DNA of 5,211 nt from Selenomonas sp. (GCF_024693525.1 NZ_JAILKR010000134.1:1-5211), one strand, 5' to 3'; shown: positions 1-4,744, numbered from the stretch's first letter. A program made the numbers and translations. Notes: a model not told the origin generated them from the sequence alone.

Positions 1-1
1 G

Positions 2-139
2 GCTGGCGTCGGCACAGCTCTTACGGCGCTGGTGGCGGTATTTATCTGGCATGAACAGATGGACCTTACCACCGGCTTGGGCATCTTGTTCATCATCATA
101 GGAGTGATCCTGTTAAACATCCGCAGCATCACCAGTTGA
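2..139 (+). CDS. C-terminal end of SMR-family multidrug efflux transporter (partial)
   Basis: An open frame enters from the left edge and ends at TGA 137-139, giving 45 residues. It begins with the helix-3/4 motif AGVGTALTALVAVFIW, followed by a short loop (HEQMDLTTGLG) and a hydrophobic fourth helix (ILFIIIGVILLN). This is the usual C-terminal half of EmrE/SugE-type small multidrug resistance proteins, four-helix inner-membrane proteins of about 105-110 residues that act as dimers and exchange protons for cationic drugs or guanidinium. Only the C-terminus is visible, so the EmrE-type and Gdx/SugE-type cannot be separated and the catalytic Glu in helix 1 cannot be checked. The stop is followed directly by a second in-frame stop (TAG 140-142) and then by a MerR-like tail in the same frame. 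The family is well supported; the exact substrate is unknown. Confidence 0.85.
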   Translation, partial: AGVGTALTALVAVFIWHEQMDLTTGLGILFIIIGVILLNIRSITS

Positions 140-142
140 TAG

Positions 143-301
143 CGGCACAGTACCGAGGCAGCCCGCAAGGATATTTTAGTAGAGCAGCGTGCCCGCCTGC
201 AGGAACAGCTGGAAACCTTGCAACCCACCATTGAGCGACTGGATTACAAGATTACCCATTACGATGAAATTCTCAAGTGCTCGGAAAAACTCAAATCTTA
301 A
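143..301 (+). pseudogene. MerR-family regulator C-terminal remnant (coiled-coil tail only)
   Basis: Directly after the tandem stops of the SMR gene and in the same frame, 52 codons read through to TAA 299-301. The peptide runs from RHSTEAARKDILVEQRARL to LDYKITHYDEILK. This is the heptad-rich dimerisation helix and the LDYKI-x-x-Y-x-E tail typical of the C-terminus of MerR-type one-component regulators. The winged-helix DNA-binding domain that should precede it is absent, and no start codon with a ribosome binding site is present, so I call it a truncated remnant. The likely history is a deletion that removed the N-terminal half of a merR gene that stood next to the SMR gene; MerR regulators often flank drug-efflux genes. 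An alternative is that the SMR frame once read into it. Family assignment rests on the C-terminal pattern only. Confidence 0.6.
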
Positions 302-323
302 TCCCCATATCCCCAAAATGCAG

Positions 324-366
324 AAAAATGGTGCCACCCGCAAAGTTAGCACCATTTTTCTTTTTG
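324..366 (+). terminator. Rho-independent terminator after the SMR/MerR remnant
   Basis: A perfect 11-bp inverted repeat has arms AAAAATGGTGC (324-334) and GCACCATTTTT (349-359) around a 14-base loop. It continues into CTTTTT, giving an uninterrupted T-rich tail on the plus strand. The A-rich 5' arm means it could also work on the minus strand, where it would lie about 100 bases beyond the padR stop codon and so may serve both converging transcripts. Confidence 0.8.
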
Positions 367-371
367 CATCA

Positions 372-458
372 CTCAAAAGCCAGACCATCAAATCAGATTT
401 TTACATCTTCTGCTGAAGCCTTGATTTCCTCACCGCCATTGCCCATGGCACAGCATAT
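372..458 (-). pseudogene. Possible Cof-type HAD phosphatase C-terminal remnant
   Basis: Immediately beyond the padR stop on the minus strand, one frame reads ICCAMGNGGEEIKASAEDV, then KI, a TGA stop (393-395), then FDGLAFE and another stop. The A-M-G-N-x-x-E-E-I-K-x-x-A motif is the characteristic motif IV region near the C-terminus of Cof/YidA-type HAD hydrolases, which is normally followed after a few residues by a D-(E/D)-D-G-(V/L)-A segment much like the one seen after the stop. The piece has no upstream domain, no start and an internal stop, so if real it is a decayed fragment. It is very short and chance similarity is possible. Confidence 0.4.
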
Positions 459-462
459 CTAA

Positions 463-1008
463 CTATTTCGGAAGTTTGGCCTGCTCCTCACGCAACCATT
501 GAAGCCGCTGCTTCTCCCTGTTAATCGCCTGACGTAAAATCAGAGAATGACCATAGTGTTTCGCCTGTTCCGCTTCCCATGCGAACAGAGCTTCCCACCT
601 CGACTCCAAATATTGCCGCTTTTCCTCGTGACGGGCTATTTCCTGAGCAAATAACTCCTTCACCAAAGGATTCCTGGCATCATTCAGTAAATACAGCTTC
701 ATGGAAAACTCATCTCTGGTTGGGGGCAGAGCATTTAAAGGCTCACTCAGCCAAGCCGATAATTCCTGTTCTCCTTGAGGCAGGATTTTATAGTAAGTTT
801 TGGTCATTTTCTGTCCCACAGTATCCGCATGGGAAGCAATAAGGCCGCTATCCTCCATCTTTTTCAATTCCGGGTAAATCTGGCTATGATTGGAATACCA
901 AAAATCTCCCAGTTCCCCCTCAAAAAGTTTCTTGATATCGTAACCTGTCAAATCTCCATGGGATAACAGCCCCAACACTACATATTTGAGAACATTCTTC
1001 TGTGCCAT
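463..1008 (-). CDS. padR: PadR-family repressor of the phenolic acid stress response
   Basis: This 181-residue transcription factor is about the same length as Bacillus PadR. Residues 1-85 form the winged helix: the N-terminal KYVVLGLLSHGDLTGYDI helix, the recognition segment FWYSNHSQIYPELKKMEDSGL (about 36-56) and a wing with TKTYYKILPQGEQEL (69-83). Residues about 95-178 are the charged, helical PadR C-terminal dimerisation region. In the known family PadR represses padC and is released by hydroxycinnamic acids such as p-coumarate and ferulate. I chose ATG 1006-1008 because GGAGG at 1017-1021 lies 8 bases upstream and the protein then begins with the family's usual N-terminus; upstream ATGs only add an unrelated leader that runs into the operator DNA. 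The gene is divergent from padC, and both gene sides carry PadR dyads, which implies repression of padC and autorepression. The divergent padC makes PadR proper much likelier than another PadR-superfamily member. Confidence 0.93.
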   Translation of the reverse strand: MAQKNVLKYVVLGLLSHGDLTGYDIKKLFEGELGDFWYSNHSQIYPELKKMEDSGLIASHADTVGQKMTKTYYKILPQGEQELSAWLSEPLNALPPTRDEFSMKLYLLNDARNPLVKELFAQEIARHEEKRQYLESRWEALFAWEAEQAKHYGHSLILRQAINREKQRLQWLREEQAKLPK

Positions 1009-1036
1009 CAGCATTTCCTCCGCTTCCATTTTTCTC

Positions 1037-1045
1037 ATTATACCA
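1037..1045 (-). promoter_or_regulatory. padR promoter with extended -10
   Basis: On the minus strand the sequence TGGTATAAT gives a perfect -10 (TATAAT, 1037-1042) with the TG of an extended -10 element. No good -35 is seen 16-18 bases upstream, which fits an extended -10 promoter. The predicted start site is about 20 bases before the padR ATG, leaving just enough leader for GGAGG at 1017-1021. The PadR-like dyad at 1061-1076 covers the -35 position. Confidence 0.65.
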
Positions 1046-1060
1046 TGATACAAGGAAAAG

Positions 1061-1076
1061 GTGTATTTATTTACAT
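1061..1076. promoter_or_regulatory. PadR operator O1 (padR-proximal, one mismatch)
   Basis: GTGTATTTATTTACAT fits the PadR dyad ATGT-N8-ACAT with one mismatch (G for A at position 1). It matches the padC-proximal operator at 1131-1146 at 14 of 16 bases. It sits where the -35 region of the padR promoter would be, which suggests autorepression. Confidence 0.6.
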
Positions 1077-1084
1077 ATTTTTTC

Positions 1085-1113
1085 TTGACATTCATCGCTA
1101 GCAGGTTTAATAT
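1085..1113 (+). promoter_or_regulatory. padC-esterase operon promoter
   Basis: A consensus -35 TTGACA (1085-1090) is followed after 17 bases by TAATAT (1108-1113), a good sigma-70/sigma-A type promoter pointing at padC. The start site would be near 1120, about 60 bases before the padC ATG. Two overlapping PadR dyads begin only about 10 bases downstream of that start site, so bound PadR would block initiation or early elongation. Confidence 0.75.
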
Positions 1114-1130
1114 AAATGCATGAAACAAAT

Positions 1131-1160
1131 ATGTATTTAATTACATGTTTGTAAATACAT
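1131..1160. promoter_or_regulatory. Two overlapping PadR operators (O2, O3) upstream of padC
   Basis: Two exact matches to the PadR dyad ATGT-N8-ACAT overlap by two bases: ATGTATTTAATTACAT (1131-1146) and ATGTTTGTAAATACAT (1145-1160). The outer halves also form a perfect 8-bp inverted repeat (ATGTATTT at 1131-1138, AAATACAT at 1153-1160). The ATGT-N8-ACAT pattern is the operator described for PadR in lactic acid bacteria and Bacillus. Dyad centres are 14 bases apart, so two dimers could not sit on the same helical face at an exact turn. Confidence 0.8.
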
Positions 1161-1178
1161 TAAAAGGAGTGCTTCAAT

Positions 1179-1709
1179 ATGAAATTCAAAGATCTTAGCG
1201 ATTTTCTTGGAACCCATTTTATCTATACTTATGACAATGGTTGGGAGTACGAATGGTATGCCAAAAACGACCACACCGTGGACTACCGTATCCACGGCGG
1301 CATGGTTGCTGGACGTTGGGTGAAAGACCAGGAAGCAGATATTGTCAAACTGACCGACGGCATCTTCAAGGTAACTTGGACGGAGCCAACCGGTACAGAT
1401 GTAGCTCTGGACTTCATGCCCAACGAAAACAAGATGCACGGCACCATTTTCTTCCCCAAATGGGTACAGGACCATCCCGAAATCACCGTCTGCTTCCAGA
1501 ATGAACATATCGACCTTATGCAGGAATCTCGGGAGAAATACGAGAATTATCCTAAGTATCTAGTGCCTGAGTTTGCCAAAATCACCTATATCGGCAAGGC
1601 CGGACTTGACAATGAAGATGTTATCGCCGAAGCTCCTTATGAAGGAATGACCAATGATATTCGTGAAGGCCGCTACTTTGATGCCAGCTACAACCGCCTG
1701 AAAAAATAA
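1179..1709 (+). CDS. padC: Phenolic acid decarboxylase
   Basis: This 176-residue cytoplasmic enzyme decarboxylates p-coumaric, ferulic and caffeic acids to 4-vinylphenol, 4-vinylguaiacol and 4-vinylcatechol without cofactor, detoxifying free hydroxycinnamates. It is near-identical in pattern to Bacillus and Lactobacillus PadC, including [50 protein letters not shown] and [15 protein letters not shown]. The catalytic residues of the lipocalin-like barrel line up as Tyr16 and Tyr18 (Bacillus 11/13), Arg46 (41) and Glu69 (64). The protein is a little longer than Bacillus PadC at the N-terminus (five residues) and C-terminus. GGAG at 1166-1169 is 9 bases before the ATG. It is transcribed divergently from padR behind PadR dyads, and the esterase gene starts 16 bases after its stop, so the two form an operon. 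Function is confident. Confidence 0.97.
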   Translation: MKFKDLSDFLGTHFIYTYDNGWEYEWYAKNDHTVDYRIHGGMVAGRWVKDQEADIVKLTDGIFKVTWTEPTGTDVALDFMPNENKMHGTIFFPKWVQDHPEITVCFQNEHIDLMQESREKYENYPKYLVPEFAKITYIGKAGLDNEDVIAEAPYEGMTNDIREGRYFDASYNRLKK

Positions 1710-1725
1710 TATTGGAGGTAAGAGC

Positions 1726-2571
1726 ATGAAACTTTTTCAATTGAGAAAACTTATTACCGCTTCACTGTTAACCATGGGGCTGATGAGCATAGGCACGGGA
1801 GTCAGCCTTGCCCAAAGCAAGGATTTGAGCATTCAAGGTGACCATGGTAAACTTTCTGCTATACTTCAGACTCCTGATGGAGCAAAGGATTACCCACTGG
1901 TGATTGTCTGCCATGGTTTTACTTCCAACAAGGATACGGAGCTGATACATACGCTTGCCAATGACTTAGAAAAGAATGGCATTGCCAGCCTCCGTTTTGA
2001 CTTTAACGGCCATGGCAAAAGTGAAGGCCTCTTCCAGGACATGACGGTACTCAATGAAATCGAGGATGCTAAAAAGATTTATGATTACGCTGCCAAACTC
2101 CCCCATGTGACATCCATTTCCCTGGCAGGCCATTCCCAAGGCGGCGTGGTGGCCAGCATGACTGCGGGTATTCTTGGCACCGAAAAAGTCAAAAGCCTGG
2201 CTCTAATGGCACCGGCAGCTGTACTGCGAGATGATGCCATTCGCGGGATTTGTATGAATGCTCATTATGACGCTAATAATCTCCCAGAAACTATTCCTCT
2301 CTATAACAACCTTCAACTAGGAAAAAATTATATTCTGACCGCCCAGACGCTCCCAATCTACGAAACAGCAGTCAGGTACCAGGGTCCTGCCTTCATGATT
2401 CACGGCACTGGGGATGTCATCGTCCCTTACACTTACAGCCAGCGGTATCACAGAATTTATTTCAATGGCCAGCTAAAGCTTATTCCTGGAGAAGACCATG
2501 GCTTTACCCATGATATCAAAGGTGCTTGCCAAGCAGTAACTGACTACTTTGTTACACAACTAAAAAAATAA
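1726..2571 (+). CDS. Exported cinnamoyl/feruloyl esterase (alpha/beta hydrolase)
   Basis: This 281-residue serine hydrolase probably cleaves hydroxycinnamate esters to feed PadC. Residues 1-29 look like a Sec signal peptide: basic start (MKLFQLRK), hydrophobic core and a VSLA|Q cleavage site. The mature part has the oxyanion HGF (63-65), the nucleophile elbow GHSQGG (Ser137), Asp230 in IHGTGD and His258 in GEDHGF; this is the complete triad. From memory it strongly resembles the Lactobacillus johnsonii cinnamoyl esterase LJ0536 and rumen Est1E: shared segments include RFDFNGHGKSEG, MTVLNEIEDA, AGHSQGGVVASM and LPIYE. The inserted lid (about 165-215) keeps an Asp (170) and Tyr (202) at positions that contact substrate in LJ0536, but a Met (177) stands where I recall a Gln. 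GGAGG (1714-1718) is 7 bases before the ATG; padC ends 16 bases upstream. The lactic acid bacterial relatives lack a signal peptide, so this one is likely periplasmic or extracellular. Substrate range is inferred. Confidence 0.88.
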   Translation: MKLFQLRKLITASLLTMGLMSIGTGVSLAQSKDLSIQGDHGKLSAILQTPDGAKDYPLVIVCHGFTSNKDTELIHTLANDLEKNGIASLRFDFNGHGKSEGLFQDMTVLNEIEDAKKIYDYAAKLPHVTSISLAGHSQGGVVASMTAGILGTEKVKSLALMAPAAVLRDDAIRGICMNAHYDANNLPETIPLYNNLQLGKNYILTAQTLPIYETAVRYQGPAFMIHGTGDVIVPYTYSQRYHRIYFNGQLKLIPGEDHGFTHDIKGACQAVTDYFVTQLKK

Positions 2572-2621
2572 CACTGCAATGGATACCTTTTATATCATGC
2601 AAAAATAAATATTAATAAACA

Positions 2622-2655
2622 TGGGCTGATGCAAAGAATGCTTTGCATCAGCCCA
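2622..2655. terminator. Perfect hairpin between the convergent operons
   Basis: TGGGCTGATGCAAAG (2622-2636) and CTTTGCATCAGCCCA (2641-2655) form a perfect 15-bp stem with a 4-base loop, about 50 bases after the esterase stop. No clean T-run follows on the plus strand. On the minus strand the tail is T-rich but interrupted (TGTTTATTAATATTTATTTTT). It probably ends transcription of the padC-esterase operon and of the opposing flavoprotein unit, or protects transcript ends. Confidence 0.65.
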
Positions 2656-2931
2656 CTCATTATGCTTAGTTCTAAAAATGTGCCTGTATGTTCTGATTAT
2701 CAAAATAAAATGGCGTAGACATATATCATTCCAGACGATGTGCCATATTATAAAACATCATTTTCTCAGGACTGACTGGTCAGCAATTTTCTGCCCCAAT
2801 CAGACTGGCTATTCCAGTTCACGTTCATTAGACATAGATATTTCCTCCAAACTTTCACTCTATAATAATGTTTCTACCGTTTTTCCTGGGCTTGCCCTGG
2901 GGATAATCCCCCTCATGGTACCACTGACATC
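2656..2931. other. Non-coding interval with two dyads and a start-like mini-ORF
   Basis: No convincing gene is present; the long plus-strand frame running through here extends antisense into the flavoprotein gene and shows no family features. Three things can be seen. First, CTGACTGGTCAG (2772-2783), a dyad of the type bound by many TetR-family repressors. Second, on the minus strand, GGAGG (2844-2848) placed 8 bases before ATG 2833-2835, opening a reading frame of only eight codons (MSNERELE, stop 2809-2811). Third, a 13-base dyad GGGGATAATCCCC (2899-2911) just after the flavoprotein stop. Together they look like the 5' end of a lost gene, but this is inference. Confidence 0.35.
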
Positions 2932-3471
2932 TCAAGAAATGATCTGTCCCAGCTTAAAAGCCTGCTGCAGGCTGTCTCCCTGCCGAACGTCTCCTTTTTC
3001 CTTGGCACCGCGCACCAGCACCGTACCGCCATCCTCTAAGTTGAAGAAGTTCAAGACCAGCTTATACTGCATGAGGATTGCATCAAATAGTTCCGGCAAG
3101 GTCGCGGCGCCAACCAGAATCATCGCCAATTTCCTGATATTGAACGCATCACGCCGCGGATTGTGCAGCCGGTCGATAATCGCCTTCAACTGAGCGCTAA
3201 CCCCATAGAAATACACGGGCGAAGCAATGACCAAGATATCTGCCACTTTGAGCTTGTCATAAATCTGCTGCATATCATCCTGCTGAAAACAGGGATTCCC
3301 TTCCTTTTGGAAACAACTGTTACAGCCAATACAGGGCCCCACCTTATAATCGGCTACGGATATCAGCTCTACCTCATGACGGTCACTGGCACCATCTGCA
3401 AAGGCCTTTGCCAGTAAATCCGTATTACCGCCTTTTCGATTGCTGCCCACCAAAACCACAATCCTGCTCAT
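2932..3471 (-). CDS. NADPH-dependent FMN reductase / iron-sulfur flavoprotein
   Basis: This 179-residue flavodoxin-fold oxidoreductase has the N-terminal strand and phosphate-binding loop VLVGSNRKGGNTDLL (6-20), a cysteine cluster C47-x2-C50-x2-C53-x7-C61, and the flavin-contact motif SPVYFYGVSAQLKAIIDR (84-101). The compact cysteine motif matches iron-sulfur flavoproteins (ISF), which bind FMN and a [4Fe-4S] cluster and pass electrons to O2, peroxide or quinone-like acceptors in anaerobes; many family members are annotated only as NAD(P)H-dependent reductases. The protein looks full length. GGGGAGGG lies about 7 bases before ATG 3469-3471. It starts 22 bases after the stop of the upstream XRE-desulfoferrodoxin gene on the same strand, so the two are probably co-transcribed, suggesting a redox or oxidative-stress role. 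True cluster binding and the electron donor cannot be told from sequence. Confidence 0.85.
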   Translation of the reverse strand: MSRIVVLVGSNRKGGNTDLLAKAFADGASDRHEVELISVADYKVGPCIGCNSCFQKEGNPCFQQDDMQQIYDKLKVADILVIASPVYFYGVSAQLKAIIDRLHNPRRDAFNIRKLAMILVGAATLPELFDAILMQYKLVLNFFNLEDGGTVLVRGAKEKGDVRQGDSLQQAFKLGQIIS

Positions 3472-3493
3472 TCTAAGCCCTCCCCTAAAATAT

Positions 3494-4096
3494 TCATAAT
3501 CCTTTGCCTGCCGTCAATGGCACCTGAAACAGGCCATGCTGATTGCAGTAATAATACAGCTTACGAATATTGCTCCGCTTAAACCTGGCCTCAGCTACCC
3601 CTTCCGGGTAGAGTTTCTTTAGCTCATATCCATCCTCTTTGACAGCTGCCACAAACGATATGTAATGTTTCTTATCCATACTGTGATTCACCGCAACATA
3701 ATATTCATCTTCCATAGGTTCTACATGAATGGTATGCACTGAATCAGGTGGCTCTGCTTCCACAGGCGGCAGCATTATGCCACAGCAGCTGATGGCAGCC
3801 TCCCCCGTTGAGAGGATGACATTTCCACAGATGGGGCATACATAAAACTTCACTCTTTTCATGTTAAAGCATCGGTTTGTATTGCTTATGCTTTCACCAG
3901 CCAATAACTCCGTGACAGAAAGCTGCAGTGCCCTGGCCAAGGGTTCTAACAGGGCTATATCCGGATACCCACGCCCTGTCTCCCATTTCGATATCGTTTT
4001 ATCGCTTACATTGAGCAGTTCCGCTAACTGCCACTGCGTCATGTTGCTTCTTTCCCGAAGCTTTTTGATGATACTGCCAGTTACATATTGATCCAT
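3494..4096 (-). CDS. XRE helix-turn-helix regulator fused to a desulfoferrodoxin-like domain
   Basis: This 200-residue protein has two parts. Residues about 9-64 are a Cro/CI-type helix-turn-helix (KKLRERSNMTQWQLAELLNV, SDKTISKWETGRGYPDI). Residues about 83-193 resemble a two-iron superoxide reductase: a desulforedoxin-like Cys4 site (Cys87, Cys90, Cys104, Cys105 in YVCPICGN and SCCGIM), then a centre-II set with His138 and His144 (NHSMDKKHYISF), Cys184 and His187 (YYCNQHGLF), and His121 or His124 as the remaining candidate. The Glu-Lys that precedes the first centre-II histidine in true enzymes, whose Lys is catalytically important, is not seen; the residues are Thr-Ile. I infer a redox sensor controlling its own unit rather than an efficient reductase. 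I chose ATG 4094-4096 because AAGGAGG (4104-4110) is 7 bases upstream; the ATG at 4100-4102 is one base from it. XRE proteins with such C-termini occur in other Firmicutes, with no function I know of. Confidence 0.85.
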   Translation of the reverse strand: MDQYVTGSIIKKLRERSNMTQWQLAELLNVSDKTISKWETGRGYPDIALLEPLARALQLSVTELLAGESISNTNRCFNMKRVKFYVCPICGNVILSTGEAAISCCGIMLPPVEAEPPDSVHTIHVEPMEDEYYVAVNHSMDKKHYISFVAAVKEDGYELKKLYPEGVAEARFKRSNIRKLYYYCNQHGLFQVPLTAGKGL

Positions 4097-4117
4097 GTTC
4101 ATCCCTCCTTGCCCAAT

Positions 4118-4146
4118 ATCATATAATGGGTTGGGGATTTATCCAA
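4118..4146 (-). promoter_or_regulatory. Proximal promoter of the XRE-desulfoferrodoxin unit
   Basis: On the minus strand TTGGAT (4141-4146), 17 bases, then TATGAT (4118-4123) make a plausible promoter. The start site would be near 4111, putting AAGGAGG almost at the 5' end of the transcript. The -35 lies inside an inverted repeat, GGTTGG (4129-4134) and CCAACC (4143-4148), which could be an autoregulatory operator. Confidence 0.5.
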
Positions 4147-4148
4147 CC
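4129..4148. promoter_or_regulatory. Inverted repeat, candidate operator of the XRE regulator
   Basis: GGTTGG and CCAACC form perfect 6-bp arms around 8 bases. The repeat covers the -35 and spacer of the proximal promoter, about 35 bases upstream of the regulator's start codon, the usual place for an XRE autoregulation site. This is a sequence observation only; such short repeats also occur by chance. Confidence 0.35.
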
Positions 4149-4248
4149 TACGGAAAGTATAGTATTTTCACACCAATCACCGGCCACTCTGACGCAAACG
4201 AACGCTTCTGCCAGCTGACCTAAATTGAGCCCAATATTTTAAGTAAGA

Positions 4249-4277
4249 ATTTTACACCTTTACCTATCATACGTCAA
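4249..4277 (-). promoter_or_regulatory. Distal promoter candidate for the XRE-desulfoferrodoxin unit
   Basis: On the minus strand TTGACG (4272-4277) and TAAAAT (4249-4254) are separated by exactly 17 bases. They would give a leader of about 145 bases before the XRE gene. It matches consensus better at -35 than the proximal promoter; both may be used. Confidence 0.5.
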
Positions 4278-4452
4278 CAATCGCAGGGTTTCTGTAAAGT
4301 TTGACACCCCCAAAAGCACGCTCCTTTGGATTCCACGCCGCAACATGCACCTGCAGGATTCTTATAAGCATAAATATTTTTTTGATGGCGGTGTTCCCTC
4401 AAAACGAACTAGCTGAAGACTACAGTAATATTTTTCATTGTCAGGCGGATTG
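4278..4452. other. Intergenic stretch without a recognisable gene
   Basis: Short frames occur on both strands but none has a ribosome binding site, a family motif or a plausible start. The right end contains TTGTCAGGCGGATTGTCA (4437-4454), a spaced direct repeat of TTGTCA touching the stop codon of the IS30 transposase remnant, where the element's terminal inverted repeat would be expected. A GTAAAGTTTGACA stretch near 4296-4308 could be another old insertion-sequence end, but I cannot find a partner end. Confidence 0.3.
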
Positions 4453-4677
4453 TCAAGCTAAGTGCAATACTTTCTCAAAATGGACCTCATATGGTATTCT
4501 GTAGTTAAGACATTTCCTTGGGCGCAAGTTCATCATAGCAACTTTTCTCTGTATGTAGTCATCAGGGATTTCTGTTATGTCCTTGCCCTTTGGGAAGTAT
4601 TCTCTAAGCAGGCCGTTCGTATGCTCGTTGGAACCCCTTTGCCACATATAGAAAAATACGCCAATCTGCTGAGCAAA
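4453..4677 (-). mobile_element. IS30-family transposase, C-terminal remnant
   Basis: About 74 codons read FAQQIGVFFYM, then WQRGSNEHTNGLLREYFPKG, then DYIQRKVAMMNLRPRKCLNY, then RIPYEVHFEKVLHLA and stop TGA (4453-4455). The W-x-R-G-x-N-E-x-x-N-G block with its catalytic Glu (codon 4624-4626), the NLRPRKCL motif and the PYEV-F tail are diagnostic of IS30 transposases, which are DDE enzymes of about 300-380 residues. Only the last quarter or so is present, so both catalytic Asp residues and the helix-turn-helix are missing. Just before WQRG several residues usually present (a D/H-P-Y/H-S type stretch) appear deleted. Upstream the frame runs into a terminator hairpin and unrelated DNA. It is an inactive relic; the intact 3' end suggests that the transposon's right end may survive near 4437-4455. 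Confidence 0.85.
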
Positions 4678-4692
4678 AATTGAACAAAGAAT

Positions 4693-4744
4693 AAGACCGG
4701 CTTTCACGCCCACAATGTTGCGTGAAAGCCGGTCTTTCTTTTTT
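4693..4744 (+). terminator. Strong orphan rho-independent terminator
   Basis: A perfect 17-bp inverted repeat has arms AAGACCGGCTTTCACGC (4693-4709) and GCGTGAAAGCCGGTCTT (4720-4736) around a 10-base loop. It is followed on the plus strand by TCTTTTTT (4737-4744). The minus-strand exit (ATTCTTTG) is less T-rich, so the plus strand is the natural direction. No plus-strand gene lies upstream now: that DNA is the antisense of the IS30 remnant. The hairpin may be a leftover from a gene removed by insertion and deletion, or act weakly in reverse. Confidence 0.75.

Noticed and set aside
579..966. Two plus-strand frames opposite padR
   Set aside because: They are shadows of the padR coding sequence, without ribosome binding sites.
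1009..1128. Longer padR start giving 221 residues
   Set aside because: The extra 40 residues resemble no family member, cross the padR promoter and operator, and the ATG at 1006-1008 has the well-spaced GGAGG.
1137..1508. Minus-strand frame of 123 codons opposite padC
   Set aside because: It lies antisense to the conserved padC gene and starts inside the PadR operators; no family features.
2678..3193. Plus-strand open frame of 171 codons opposite the flavoprotein gene
   Set aside because: It is largely antisense to the clear flavoprotein, has no ribosome binding site or family motif, and its composition (Ser, Cys, Ile rich) is that of a shadow frame.
4296..4315. GTAAAGTTTGACA stretch as an insertion-sequence end
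   Set aside because: No matching inverted partner, target duplication or transposase of the right family was found in the window.
4301..4504. Plus-strand frame of 67 codons in the XRE upstream region
   Set aside because: No start signal, no recognisable motif, and its end overlaps the IS30 remnant in antisense.
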